From contig NZ_CP091056.1 in assembly GCF_021535045.1 (NCBI RefSeq), positions 1,488,001-1,552,000 of the forward strand: a DNA stretch of 64,000 nt. The letters run 5' to 3'. Position 1 is the stretch's first letter. The number at the start of each line of letters is the position of its first letter. The position numbers and the translations under genes were made by a program. Source of the stretch: Ornithinimicrobium sp. INDO-MA30-4. Its GTDB lineage: Bacteria; Actinomycetota; Actinomycetes; Actinomycetales; Dermatophilaceae. This document shows positions 18,659 through 28,977 of the stretch, piece by piece. The notes under the pieces were generated by a model that did not search any database, was not told the DNA's origin, and saw only the letters and a program-made list of their open reading frames with translations.

Positions 18659-20120
18659 CTATCGGAACATCACCGGCCAAATTGATAGGGCAATCAGTGT
18701 GGCAGTCAGCAGTCCAAGCACAACTGACCACAGCGGAGGCAAGACGACTTTGGCCACCTGTGCCTCCGAGTCTGGCGAAGGCAGCGGATCGAGGATTAGC
18801 CATGCCCAGCGCAGATACACAGCCAGCCCCAGCGGCACATTGATGGCCGCCACGATTGCCAGCCACCAAAAACTCTGCGCCGCGACGGGACTAATCACGC
18901 CGATCTTGGTCAGCAGCCCAGCGACCGCAGGGGGTAATCCAGCCAAGGTGAGGAGGGCAAAGAGCATGGCGAGACCGAGTGCTGGTTGCCTGCGCAGGAT
19001 CCCCCGCATCCAGTGCAAGGAAGTGCCGTCCGGACGGGCCGGGTCGTTGGCGAGCGCCACGATGACGATCCACAACGCCATCGTGGCCAGCAGGTAGATC
19101 ACCAGGTAGCCAACCGCGAGGCTGGTCGCACCCGGCGCGAGTGTCGCCAACGGCAACACGACCCACCCGCCCTGCGCCACGCTCGACCAGGCCAAGAGGC
19201 CAACACTGTCGCGCTGGACCAGCGCGATGACGTGTCCCAGAGTCAGGCTGAGTGCTGCGACAACGCCGAGCGCGACGCCCACTGCAGAGACGCCCGCACC
19301 AGTCACCGCCTGGACGAGCACCAGCAACCCGCCCACGGCAGCGACCTTGGACGTCGTCGACAAATAGGCCGTAATGGGCAGCGGGGCCGCGGCATACGTC
19401 ACGGGGGTCCAAGCGTGAAATGGGACGGCCGAGAGTTTGAACGCGATGCCAGCCAAGGCAAAGACTCCCGCGAGGGCCAGCACCACTCGATCCGGCCCCG
19501 TCTGGCCGACGAGCGCTTCGGGGCTCAGGATCGCGGTCCCGGTGGAAACAAACCAGAGGGCTGCGCCGAGGGCCAGCAGCGCGAAAGAGGCCAGCGATGT
19601 AGTGAGCAGAGCCACCGCGGCATCGATAGCGCCGGGTTGGCGACGGCTGCGGTGCTCAAGAGCGACCAGGGCCACTGTCGGCAAGGTGGCTAGCTCGATC
19701 GCGACCAGCAAGGAGGCCACATCGCCCACACCCGGAAGTGCAACAACTCCGTGGTAGCCGCCAAGAGCAAGGCACTGAGGACAGCAGTGCGACCACCTTC
19801 GCCGTGGGCCCAATCACGCCAAGCCAGCAGCACCACCAGCAGGGCAGACACGCAGGCCAGGAGTTGGAGCAACGACTCAGCGGCGCTCACCTCATACAGA
19901 CAGAGGCCACCCGAGGGCGCGCAGAGCGCAGTGAGCGAATCCCCAGCGCTGATCCGGACGCCGGGAATCGTTGAAGCCCCAGCCGCGACCAGTGTCAGCG
20001 AGATCAGTGCCAGGTGGGCTTGCCGGGCAGCGGGCCAGGCGATATCCAGCACCAGCACGGCGACCGTGCCAGCGGCCAAGATCAAGACGGGCAAAGAGTC
20101 ATCCACGGCAGCGAAACCAT
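18659..20120 (-). CDS. nuoN: NADH dehydrogenase subunit N, second cluster (frame broken)
   Basis: Antiporter-like proton-pumping membrane subunit of about 485 aa. The conserved core is present: LALAGVFALAGIAFKLSAVP followed by FHAWTPVTYAAAPLPITAYL, then HVIALVQRDSVGLLAWSSVA and LLTLAGLPPAVAGLLTKIGV. The break near 19735 separates the N-terminal ~125 residues. The start is uncertain: ATG 20120, with an indel soon after, or GTG 20106 (VDDSLPVLILAAG). It is the last gene of a ten-gene cluster lacking nuoD-G, 46 bp before htpX. Confidence 0.87.
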
Positions 20121-21629
20121 CACGGCGCTCCCGTCAAGAAAGTCGAGACCACCGGGGCGGTCGAATCCAGCAGCAGCGAGGGTAGACACCCAGGCCGACA
20201 ATGATGATGACGAGCCCAGCAATCACTATCAACTCTATTTTGCCGGCGTCAGCGATGGCTGGCTTGGTGCGTTCCCCACCCCAGACTTCGCGCAAAACCC
20301 GCGCCGAGTATGCGGCGGCTAAGGCTGCTCCGACCGCGGCACCGACAGCGAGGAGCACAAAGAAGCCTCCTGGCCGCCCGGGTGCCGGGGCCCATGCCGC
20401 GTAGATCGCGCCAAACTCGCCCCAAAAACCGGCCAACCCAGGAAGGCCCATGGAGGCGGCAAGGCCAAAGATCAGGGCAAAGCCCCAGTGCGGCGCAGCC
20501 TCTCGCAAGGAAGCATGTGGGGTGCCCAAGCCTGCGCTGCCCCATTCGTGCTTCAAGGCTCCGACCACAACAAACAACAGCGCCGAAATCACCCCGTGCG
20601 CCACGTTGCCAAACAAGGCAGCCTGCATTCCAGCCTCGGTGCCACTGGCTAGGCCGAGCACCACAAAGCCCAAGTGTGCGATCGAGGACCAGGCAATGAG
20701 TCGTTTGAGGTCTCGCTCGACCAAGCAAGCGAGCCCGGCCCAGATGATCCCCACGACGGCGAATCCACCGAGTACCGGAGCGATCGTTGCAAACCCGGCA
20801 GGCACCACCGGGATCACTAAGCGCACCAACCCGTAGGTGCCGAGTTTCAACAACACTGCGGCCAATAAGATCGAGCCGGCGCTCGGAGCGCTGGAGTGCA
20901 CCCACGGCAACCACGTATGCAGCGGCCAGACCGGCACCTTAAAGCTCAAACCCAGCACAAATAGCCCAGCAACCACGAGCCCCTGAGGCCGCGAGAAGGT
21001 CGCCCCAGCCAGCTGCGCCCATACCTCCAGGTTTGTGGTGCCGGTGCTGGCAGCCACCGCGAGCAAGCCGATCAGCATCAGCGTTGATCCCAAAGCCGTC
21101 ACCATCAGGAAGCGAAGACTTGCAGCTCGAGCCAGTGCTTCCGGGGCAGGGTCGCCAATCGGGCGATCAGCAGCCACATAGGCAACAGCACGCACTCAAA
21201 TCCAATAAAGAACACCATCGCGTCGCCCGCCAAAAAGCAGATCACGGCGCCGAAGATAGTGCCCAGCAAGCACGCGTAGTAAAGGGCCAACCGGGAAGAC
21301 TCCACTGCGGCCCCCGGTACGTCTTCGGCGTCGATGTGGGCCGGCACTGCGGTAGCCACCACCCCCATCAGGCCGGTCAGCAACAGCAGTGGTGCGCTCA
21401 CGCCATCGACTGCCAGATCAAGGCGGACCCCCAGCGCAGGGATCCACTCCAGACTGACTTCGGGGCGTTCCAGCACCGTGCCCACGACCCCGATCAGCGT
21501 GGCAATGGCAAATCCGAGACCCCCAACGCCCAGCGCTCGTGCGGGAACCTTTGGCACGAAGCGAGCAAGCAGCGGCAAACCAAGTGCTCCAAACAGGGGG
21601 GCGAGGACCGCAAACAAGAGCCAAATCAT
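20120..21629 (-). CDS. nuoM: NADH dehydrogenase subunit M, second cluster (frame broken)
   Basis: Antiporter-like membrane subunit of about 503 aa. It starts at ATG 21629 (MIWLLFAVLAPLFG), overlapping the nuoL2 stop by ATGA. The proton-channel core is visible: VPVWPLHTWLPWVHSSAPSA and GILLAAVLLKLGTYGL-like residues, then ERDLKRLIAWSSIAHLGFVV and GLPGLAGFWGEF. Breaks lie near 21155 and near 20185. The latter corrects to YPSLLLDSTAPVVSTFLTG and the stop at 20120. The extra Nuo2 antiporter subunits imply that proton pumping is retained. Confidence 0.87.
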
Positions 21630-23630
21630 GCCCACCACCAGCCCAGCAATACCAGCAGACCAACGCCACCGAGCAGCAGAGCCAAGGATTTCGCCGGCCG
21701 GGTCGGGCTGACATCCTGCCCAGCCTGGCCCAGCCACCTCGCGCCAATCCCCGCACCCCGGACATAACTGTCCAGGATGTGCTGATCGAGCCACATGACA
21801 GAACGCGCCAGCCTCAGCGTGGGCCGAGTCACCAGAGTTTGGTATGCGGTGTCGGCACCGAGACCACGCTCGGCTATCAGGCTGAGCCCCGCGGGCAGCC
21901 GAGCAGCCGCATCGCGGGTGCGAACGCCACGAGACGCCGCCACAACGGCCAGCGCAGCGGCTGCCATTAGGCCCAACGTCGACACCAACAGCGGGATATT
22001 GAGGTGCAGCTCCACTTCAAACCAGGTGCTGAAAGGAAGCAGGCCACCGACAACGGTGAGCACGCCAAGCGTGGTGACGCCCGCGCGGGCAGATGAGGAA
22101 ATAGCAGACTCGGCTTCTTCGACACCGATGGCTTCGACGACCACCTCAGGCTCGGTGAAAAAGTCGTCGATGAGCTCCTGCCCGCGGGGCGCGCTCACGA
22201 CGGGCACGTCCAAAGCACGATCCAGGATGAGCCAAGCGCGCATGCAATAGGCAGCGGTCAGCGGAGCACCAGCACCCACGGCAGCCAGCACCAGCAGGGC
22301 CGGACCTCCATTGGTTTGAGCCACACCGGACTCAGCCGAGACCAAGATCAATTCTTTTGAGACAAAGCCGACCAACGGCGGCACACCGGCCAACGCCAGC
22401 AAGCCCATCCCCAGCGGCCAGCGCACCGACCCATAACGCCGAACACCGGAAGCGATATAGACCATGACCGTCCCACCGGTCAGCACGGCCAACCACCCCA
22501 CTGCCAAGAACAAGAGCGACTTGAAGATGGCGTGCGAGGTGAGGTGCAGCAACGCGACATCAGGCCCCTCCCCGACCGGAATCGCAGTGAGGGCGGCCAA
22601 CATGATGGCTACCTGAGAAACAGTCGACCAGGCGAGCAAGCGCTTGAGGTCAGGTTGAGCGAAAGCCAACAGCGCAGCCAACAGTGTGGTCACACTGGCC
22701 GCGATCGCCAACGTCCACAGGGCAACAGAACTCGACTGCAGCAGCGGCAGCAGTTGAGCAAGCACCACCGTCCCAGCCGCCACCATGGTGGCCGCGTGGA
22801 TCAGGGCAGAGGCTGGGGTGGGCCCTTCCATGGCATCGGGGAGCCAGTCTTGGAAGGGGAAGAGCGCAGATTTGCCGGCAACTCCGATAACCATCAGCAC
22901 CATCGCGACCGTGAGCGCAGTGCCTGGCGAACGGGACCAATGCTGCAGGATGCCCTCCCAGGATGTCGTTTGGGCACCCGCCGCCAGGGCAACGATGCCC
23001 AACACGAATCCGACATCGGCAAGCCTGGTGACGATCAGAGCCTTAGCCGCGGCCCGGCGGGCGCTGGCTTGGCCGACAGGTGGCCGATCAGTAGGTAAGA
23101 GCACCAGCCCATCACCTCCCAGCCCACCAGGGTGAGCACTGCGTCGCCGGAATTGACCACCAACAGCATGGCCGCGGTAAACAAGGAAACAGTCGCTGCG
23201 AACTGCCGATAACGCGGATCAAACCAGAGATACCAGCGGGCAAAGACCTGCACGACCAGCGCGATCAGGGCCACGACCAGGCCGGTGATCGCAAAGACAT
23301 TGCTGGTGCTCAACAACAACGCAATCTCTAAATCGCCGAAGGCCAGCGGCCCGACCGTTTGGGCAACCATTGCGCCCTCGGTCGGCACCAAGAGGAGTTG
23401 CCACAAGGCTGCGATCAGCGTCAGCACGCCTCCTAGAACTGCCAGGACTGCCGAGCGCCCCAAAGCCTTCGCGGGAAGAGCCCAGATGAGGATGGCGAAG
23501 ATGACCGGCAGACCAATCACGTAGTGACTGATCTCCCCGGGAAGATCAGGAGGAAGTCAAAACTCGGCCACGGGATCGAAAAATCGGGCACTGTGATGTC
23601 GGTCCAACTACCGCTGGTGGGGGCCTTCAC
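21626..23630 (-). CDS. nuoL: NADH dehydrogenase subunit L, second cluster (frame broken)
   Basis: The largest antiporter-like subunit, about 668 aa, bearing the long lateral helix in complex I. GTG 23630 overlaps the nuoK2 stop (GTGA). The family core is present: NSGDAVLTLVGWEVMGWCSY and LLIGH, then AGKSALFPFQDWLPDAMEGP with TPASALIHAATMVAAGTVVL. ASGVRRYGSVRWPLGMGLLA and GVPPLVGFVSKELILVS follow. Breaks occur near 23540, where a further G to GGGG joins the first 30 codons, and near 23070. The C-terminal helix segment ends at 21626. Confidence 0.87.
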
Positions 23631-23980
23631 CGCGCAGGCACCTCGCCGTCAACCTCGTCGAGCTCGCTGCCATCTGGATCTGCGACCTCGGCACGCACGT
23701 CCAGGTCGACATGGCCGCGCAACCGGTAAAGCGCGGTAAACACGGCGAGTGCGACCACCACTTCTGCTGCGGCAATAGTGATGATGAAGATCGTGATCAC
23801 CGGGCCGCTGCCGGTTTCGGCACCAAGCAAGGAGTCCGCCGTGACCAACATCAGCCCGGCTGCGGCGAGCAGCAACTCGACACCGATCAGCATCAAGACC
23901 GCGTGCCGTCGAGCCAAAACGCCATAGAGGCCAGCGCCGACCAGCAGGGCGGCCAACAACATCGGCAATGCCGGGCTCAT
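23627..23980 (-). CDS. nuoK: NADH dehydrogenase subunit K, second cluster
   Basis: A 117-aa membrane subunit with three helices. It carries the conserved glutamates in LMLIGVELLLAAAGLMLV and AAAEVVVALAVFTALYR. Its charged tail (about residues 88-117, HVDLDVRAEVADPDGSELD) is longer than in the Nuo1 copy (99 aa). The frame is intact. It overlaps nuoJ2 and nuoL2 by four bases each. Confidence 0.92.
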   Translation of the reverse strand: MSPALPMLLAALLVGAGLYGVLARRHAVLMLIGVELLLAAAGLMLVTADSLLGAETGSGPVITIFIITIAAAEVVVALAVFTALYRLRGHVDLDVRAEVADPDGSELDEVDGEVPAR

Positions 23981-24498
23981 GTTGAGCTCACCTCAGGCAC
24001 AGACTCTGTCGTGCCAGCACCACGAGCCACTGCTACGGCAGCGACTAAGGCGAGCAACAACACCAGCGACAGCAATTCGAAAGGCCAGACCCAGACGCCA
24101 AAGATGTCTGCGCCGATCTCCGCCGACTCGCTCGCTGCAATCGTGCGAGCTTCCCAGCCCACCGATGCGGTCAGGGCTACCGCCAGCAGGACGGCCACCC
24201 CCGCGCTAAGCACCCCGGCAAACACCCGGTGCGGCACAGACGTCTGCACATCTCCAACACCCGACCGGGTCAGCATGAGGGCAAACAGGACCAAAACAAC
24301 AACACCGCCGACATAGACCAAGACCTGGACCAGGGCGACAAGCTCAGCCCCCAAGACGAGGTAGCAACCGGCCAAGCCGAGCAGGGTGACGACCAGCCAG
24401 AGCGCGGCATACAACACTGACCGGCTCAACACAGCCAGCCAAGCGGCGCCGGTAGTCAGCAGCCCGACGCCGATAAACATCACATCAGCGCCGGTCAC
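23977..24498 (-). CDS. nuoJ: NADH dehydrogenase subunit J, second cluster
   Basis: A 173-aa membrane subunit. It starts at GTG 24498 (GTGA overlap with nuoI2). The helix-3 pi-bulge region [19 protein letters not shown] is characteristic, and five hydrophobic segments are visible. It is shorter than the Nuo1 copy (264 aa), which has a long C-terminal tail. The frame is intact. Confidence 0.92.
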   Translation of the reverse strand: MTGADVMFIGVGLLTTGAAWLAVLSRSVLYAALWLVVTLLGLAGCYLVLGAELVALVQVLVYVGGVVVLVLFALMLTRSGVGDVQTSVPHRVFAGVLSAGVAVLLAVALTASVGWEARTIAASESAEIGADIFGVWVWPFELLSLVLLLALVAAVAVARGAGTTESVPEVSST

Positions 24499-24976
24499 GT
24501 GGCCGCCTCTGCCACGTCGTCTTCGCCGCCTTGGGCTTCAACTCGGGGGTCATTTGGCACCTGGGCCATCCAGCCGCCGAGGCGGTCTTTGCCGTGCAGC
24601 AGGTTGCGGATGTCGCCTTCGGCATAGGCAAAGTCGGGAGCCCAAAGAGCGCGTCAAAGGGGCAGACCTCAATGCAAATGCCGCAATACATACACAAGGA
24701 GAAGTCGATGTCGAAGCGATCGAGGACGTTATGCGACTTAGCGCGGCCACCTTCGACCGTGGGCTCTTCAGTCTCTTTGTGCGAGTCGATATAGATGCAC
24801 CAGTCCGGGCACTCGCGGGCGCACAACATGCAGGAGGTGCAGTTGTCGGCCAGCAGCGCGATGACACCGCGCGACCGATCCGGCAGCTCTGGCTCGACGT
24901 GCGGATATTGCTGGGTATGCGTCGGGCTCACGAGCGTCTTGGCCGTCGTCTTCAGGCCTTTGATCAAACCCTTCAT
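24495..24976 (-). CDS. nuoI: NADH dehydrogenase subunit I, second cluster (frame broken)
   Basis: Peripheral-arm subunit of about 160 aa carrying two [4Fe-4S] clusters (N6a and N6b). Both ligand motifs are intact: [12 protein letters not shown] and [12 protein letters not shown]. At 24644-24646 a TTT (minus strand) breaks the frame. A fourth T restores [19 protein letters not shown] and a C-terminus ending in a TGA that overlaps nuoJ2. The 482-nt length is one base short of codon phase. Having NuoI and NuoB but not NuoG/F/E means this complex keeps the iron-sulfur path near the quinone without NADH input. Confidence 0.92.
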
Positions 24977-25934
24977 GCGGTCATCACTACTCCTGCGCCG
25001 GTGATTGCGAGTTGCACCAGGGCCACAGGGAGCAGCACTGTCCAGGCCAGTTTTTGCAGTTGGTCTTCGCGGACTCGCGGCCAGGCCACGCGCAGCCAGA
25101 TGATCAGCAATGCCATGCAGGCCGCCTTGAGGATGGTCCACAGCGGGCCCAGCGTGTCTTCGAACGGCCCGGCCGAGCCACCCAAGAACAACACGGCGAA
25201 CAGCAGTGACATCACCACAATCCCGGCGTATTCGGCAAGCAAGAAGAAGGCAAACCGCAGACCCGAGTATTCGGTATAGGGGCCAAAGACGATCTCGGCA
25301 TCCGCGATGGGCGCGTCAAACGGGGTCCGCTGCAACTCGGCGACCGAGGCGATCACGAACACGCAAGCGCCGGGCAACTGCCAGATCAGCCACCACGGAG
25401 ACCACGCCGCCGAAATGCCAATCAGCGACAAAGACCCGGCGGCCATCGCGATGGAGGCTGCGGCCAGCACCAAGGGCAACTCGTAACTGATCAGTTGCGC
25501 GGCTGCCCGCATACCGCCGATCAAGGAGTATTTGTTGCCACTGCCCCAGCCGGCCATCAGGGTGCCAAGGGCTCCCACGGAGGTCACGGCCAGCACTACT
25601 AGCAGCGATGCCGGGACATCAGCGGCTACCCAGACCGCCGACAGCGGGATCACCGCGAGCGCCACTAAGTAAGGAACGAGAGCGACGGCTGGCGCTAGCC
25701 GAAAGATGGGTCGGTCGGCGGCAGCGGGAGTGATGTCTTCTTTGGGCAAACTTGATGCCGTCTGCGACCAGCTGGCCGATGCCGTGGAAGCCGGCCTCCA
25801 TGGGGCCGAGTCTGCCCTGCATGTGTGCCATCACTTTGTGTTCGGCTTGGCCAACGACCAGTGGCAGCGTCAAAAGGCGGCCAGCACCACCAGTGCTTTG
25901 GCCACGATCTCGACGATCAGGGGAGATCGCTCAT
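24973..25934 (-). CDS. nuoH: NADH dehydrogenase subunit H, second cluster (frame broken)
   Basis: Membrane subunit that forms the quinone chamber with NuoB and NuoD, about 321 aa. From ATG 25934 the corrected N-terminus is [19 protein letters not shown] followed by [20 protein letters not shown] and [17 protein letters not shown]. Breaks lie at 25920-25923 (GGGG on the plus strand, one short), 25873-25876 and near 25745. [40 protein letters not shown] and [17 protein letters not shown] then follow in one frame, the conserved quinone-site loops. It overlaps nuoI2 by ATGA. Confidence 0.9.
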
Positions 25935-26512
25935 CAGCGCGGCCCCATGAGGGGTCGGGCACGCCTGGCGGCAGCACCTTGCGGCGTCGGGTTGGCTTCT
26001 TGGCTGGCGCGCCGGGGTTTTGCGGGCCACCTTCACCTGGCTCTTTGGCTCCTGGCCACGGTTTGGAAGCGCGCGCTGCCAGCACGAACGATTTAGCCAG
26101 CGGCGTCCCCTCAAAACCATCGGGGAGCAAGAGTGGGCGCAGGCCAGCACCTAGCTCATCGCTGAACCCGCTGAAGTCGGTGCCAAACATTTCGTGGGTT
26201 TCGCGCTCGTGCCAGGCCGCCCCGCGAAAACCTCCGTCAGGCTTTCCACTGACTCACCGGTCGCTACTCGGGTGCTGAGCAGCAGTCGGGCTAGGGGCGG
26301 ACCGAGCCATCGCCGCTAGCGATGAGGTGCACAACGAGGTCATAGCCCGGAGCCTCCTCGTCATCGTTTTGATCGACCGCCGAGAGCCAATCAAAGAAGT
26401 CAAAACCGGCTGCTTTAGCCGCGCGCACCGACTCCGCCCAGTGGGCGAGCGGCACGCTCACCTCGTGGGCACCCGATCGAGCCACCAGGTCTGGCCAGTC
26501 GTGATCGCTCAT
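25934..26512 (-). CDS. nuoC: NADH dehydrogenase subunit C, second cluster (frame broken)
   Basis: Peripheral-arm subunit of about 193 aa. It starts at ATG 26512 ([14 protein letters not shown]). [14 protein letters not shown] and YDLVVHL match the NuoC N-terminal fold. After breaks near 26292 and 26222 the signature [20 protein letters not shown] appears. The C-terminus departs from standard NuoC: after [19 protein letters not shown] comes a Pro/Gly/Lys-rich tail ([19 protein letters not shown]). The gene stops at or overlaps the nuoH2 start (TGATG). In normal operons nuoD would follow; here nuoH follows directly. Confidence 0.85.
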
Positions 26513-26529
26513 CCGCCCTCCCCGGCGGC

Positions 26530-27072
26530 TTAACCGATGGCCGGGTTGCGGCACCAGCCGTGATGCTCGCTCGTCGCGCGCGAACCTGACCAGCCGACTC
26601 GTTCTTGATCTGGTCCTGCAGGGTGATGATGCCGTGCAGCAGCGCTTCTGGCCGCGGTGGGCAGCCTGGCACGTAGACGTCGACCGGGATGATTTGGTCG
26701 ACGCCTTTCAGCACGCTGTAGGAGTCCCAATAAGGGCCCCGGAGTTGGAGCAGGCCCCGAAACTGATCACATACTTAGGCTCTGGCATTTGGTCGTAGAG
26801 GCGTCGGATGGCCGGTGCCATCTTGTCGGTGACGGTGCCTGAGACGACCATGAGGTCGGACTGACGCGGTCCAGGGCAAACGGGATGACGCCCATTCGAA
26901 TGAAGTCGTGGCGGCCCATCGAGGCGGCGATGAACTCGATCGCGCAGCAAGCTAGGCCAAAGTTGAAAACCCATAGGGAGTAGCGACGGCCCCAATTGAG
27001 CACAATTCGGACGGCATTGGGCGCCTTGTCGGCGACTGGGCCAACGCGCGGCATCGGCAGGTCAGTGCTCAT
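26530..27072 (-). CDS. nuoB: NADH dehydrogenase subunit B, second cluster (frame broken)
   Basis: Subunit of about 181 aa that holds cluster N2, the last iron-sulfur centre before quinone. The four ligands are visible across frames: tandem Cys in [20 protein letters not shown], Cys in [11 protein letters not shown], and Cys in [19 protein letters not shown]. Breaks lie near 26876, where CCC (minus strand) needs one more C, near 26737, where GGGG needs one more G, and near 26575. The corrected end is CRNPAIG. With all N2 ligands kept, the subunit should be functional. Confidence 0.88.
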
Positions 27073-27075
27073 GAC

Positions 27076-27432
27076 TCACCACCACCGCAACAAACCGCGG
27101 CGCCAGACGTGGCCTAGGCCAATGACCAGCACTCCGAGGAAGATGCCCATCTCCACCAGCGAGACGGCACCCAGCGAACTGCGCAGCACGAGTGCCCACG
27201 GGAAGAGGTAGACAGCGTCAACGGCAAAGATCACGTAGAGGAAGGCAAAAACCAGATAGCGGACGCTGCCTTGGCTCCACCCTGCGCCCTGCGGGTCTAC
27301 CCCCGACTCATAAGTCAGCAGTTTGGCACGGTGTGGATCGCTCGGAGCGAGCAATCGGCGCATCCCGTAGGCACTAGCAACGAGGGCGACGCCAGAGAGC
27401 AGCACTGCTAGCAGCACCGCGTAATCACCCAT
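27076..27432 (-). CDS. nuoA: NADH dehydrogenase subunit A, second cluster
   Basis: A 118-aa three-helix membrane subunit, the first gene of the EFG-less cluster. TYESGVDPQGAGWSQGSVRY and LVFAFLYVIFAVDAVYLFPW match the family, although the usual Cys of YECG is replaced by Ser (YESG). Nuo1 NuoA has YECG. The frame is intact. It lies 88 bp downstream of the fructosamine kinase gene with no clear terminator between. Confidence 0.9.
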   Translation of the reverse strand: MGDYAVLLAVLLSGVALVASAYGMRRLLAPSDPHRAKLLTYESGVDPQGAGWSQGSVRYLVFAFLYVIFAVDAVYLFPWALVLRSSLGAVSLVEMGIFLGVLVIGLGHVWRRGLLRWW

Positions 27433-27520
27433 GCGCTCACCCTAGCCGCGAGCGCCCACGCAGGTCGGGATTTAGGTCAGCGGCGAAGGCCGCGCTTGGC
27501 CAAGGTTTGGCGGCAAGCAG

Positions 27521-28383
27521 TCACAATCCACGCGTTAGGTCATCCAGTGTTGACTGCAACTGACCCACATAGGGATCGCCAAAGATGTTGACGTGCACCA
27601 GGAGCGGCAGCAGTTGGTGCAGGCCGAGGCGTTCTCGCCACCCGTCAGGCAGAGGAAAAACCTCGTTGTAGGCGTCAAATGTCTCTTGGGAGAAGCCGCC
27701 AAAGAGCGTCATCATGCCAAAGTCCAACTCGCGACTGCTCCAACTCACGGAGGGGTCAATCAGCCATGGCGTGCCGTTGACATCGCGCAAGCGGTTGCCC
27801 GACCAGAGGTCGCCGTGCACCAAGGATGGCGGCTCGAATGGGCCGACTATTTCGTCGCCATGCAAGATCAGCAGATCGATCAGCGACATCAACGACTCCG
27901 GCAACCGGCGTTGCATAACGCACCGCTGGGCCAGCGGGCGCACTCGCCCAGCCAAATAGCTCCGAGCCCACGTCTCGGCTGGCTCCAGAGTCACCTCCAC
28001 TGAGCCCACATAACTGAGGGTGTTGTCGTCAATGGAGCCGAACCGCTCACCGCGCACTGAGTGCAAACGGGCCAGACCAGCACCAAAGGCCGCGTCGTTG
28101 TGGCGACGGTGAGTGTCGACTTCAACCCACTCCAGCACCAGGCCCGAGTCCTGAACGGCCAGCACCTCGGGCACGGCCATCGCCCCAGCCTCGCGCAGCG
28201 CAATCAGCCCGGCGGCTTCACGCTCGAAAAGCCCAGGCGGCGCGTTGCGGATGCATTGGCAAAGACCAAGCCATCGGTGGTTTCCACCCGGTAGGCCTCG
28301 GCGATTCCACCCCCAGCGACAGGAGAAATGCGTCGGATAAGAGCCGGGTCAATCAACTCTTCAGGCAACCCGCCAAAGCTCAT
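27521..28383 (-). CDS. Fructosamine kinase family protein (frame broken)
   Basis: Aminoglycoside-phosphotransferase-fold kinase of about 287 aa, related to fructosamine-3-kinase/YniA, which phosphorylates glycation products. The catalytic loop SLVHGDLWSGNRLRD and the metal-binding WLIDPSVSWSSRELDFGM are clear. From ATG 28383 the N-terminus is MSFGGLPEELIDPALIRRIS with a glycine-rich AGGGIAEAYRVETTDGLVFA. A break near 28253 is one base short, after which FEREAAGLIALREAGAM continues. Its start overlaps the stop of the phosphatase gene (ATGA). This kinase-phosphatase pairing is common in Actinobacteria and suggests a sugar-phosphate protein repair unit. Confidence 0.87.
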
Positions 28384-28883
28384 CGATCGTCCCCAACGCT
28401 GGCCCGGCCCGCCACGGAGCCGTCTTGAATAGCGGCCACGAGACCGGCAGCAGCTGGCTCCAGTTGGTCAAACATGGCGGAGAAGGCCTGCTGTGGTTTG
28501 CCGTAGGGATCAGGCACATCAAGCACACCCGTGCGCTGCACATCAGGGGCGAACTGTCCCATTCGCACAACCTTGTCGCGAGACTCTTGATCCGGGGCAA
28601 GGTCAAGCAGGTCCGACACGTTGGAAGAGTCCATCGCTACGACGACGTCAAAGCGCCCAAAGTCAGACGAGGTGAACTGTTGGCCTAGGTGATCGACAGG
28701 AATATCGCGCGATCGCGCCTCCTGCCGAGCCCCCTGATGCGGCTGCTCCCCGATGTGCCACGACCCGGTCCCGGCCGACTCAATCTCGACATCCAGCCCG
28801 GCCTGCTGCGCTTGAGCAGCAAAGATTGCCTCGGCAGCAGGCGAACGACAGATATTGCCCAAGCAGACAAAAACGATGCGCAT
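28380..28883 (-). CDS. Low-molecular-weight protein tyrosine phosphatase
   Basis: A 167-aa phosphatase. The P-loop CLGNICRS (residues 7-14) supplies nucleophile Cys7 and Arg13, and VPDPYGKPQQAF carries the general-acid Asp. The start at 28883 follows from the family N-terminus MRIVFVCLGN. The frame is intact. It is coupled to the fructosamine kinase gene by a four-base overlap, and some family members act on ketosamine phosphates or low-molecular-weight substrates. It is divergent from korA with a 94-bp intergenic region. Confidence 0.92.
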   Translation of the reverse strand: MRIVFVCLGNICRSPAAEAIFAAQAQQAGLDVEIESAGTGSWHIGEQPHQGARQEARSRDIPVDHLGQQFTSSDFGRFDVVVAMDSSNVSDLLDLAPDQESRDKVVRMGQFAPDVQRTGVLDVPDPYGKPQQAFSAMFDQLEPAAAGLVAAIQDGSVAGRASVGDDR

Positions 28884-28949
28884 GGGACCAGTTTGCACTA
28901 CGCAAAGCCCCGACAGCGGAAGGGCCACCGCCCGGGCAATGTGCACTAA

Positions 28950-28965
28950 CCTACGGTCCCGTAGG
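28950..28965. promoter_or_regulatory. Palindromic operator candidate upstream of korA
   Basis: CCTACGG-TC-CCGTAGG is a perfect 7-bp inverted repeat with a 2-base spacer. It overlaps a likely -10 box TAGGAT (28962-28967) about 10 bases before the korA ATG. Such placement would let a bound repressor block transcription of korAB. Confidence 0.6.
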
Positions 28966-28977
28966 ATAGTGGCCATC

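Noticed and set aside
18659..27072. Decay of the whole second nuo cluster into pseudogenes
   Set aside because: The breaks are single bases in runs; between them protein conservation is full and iron-sulfur ligands and channel residues are kept. Nearby core genes show the same pattern.
27433..27520. A promoter directly upstream of nuoA2
   Set aside because: No convincing -35/-10 pair was found in these 88 bases. Read-through from the phosphatase/kinase genes is as likely.
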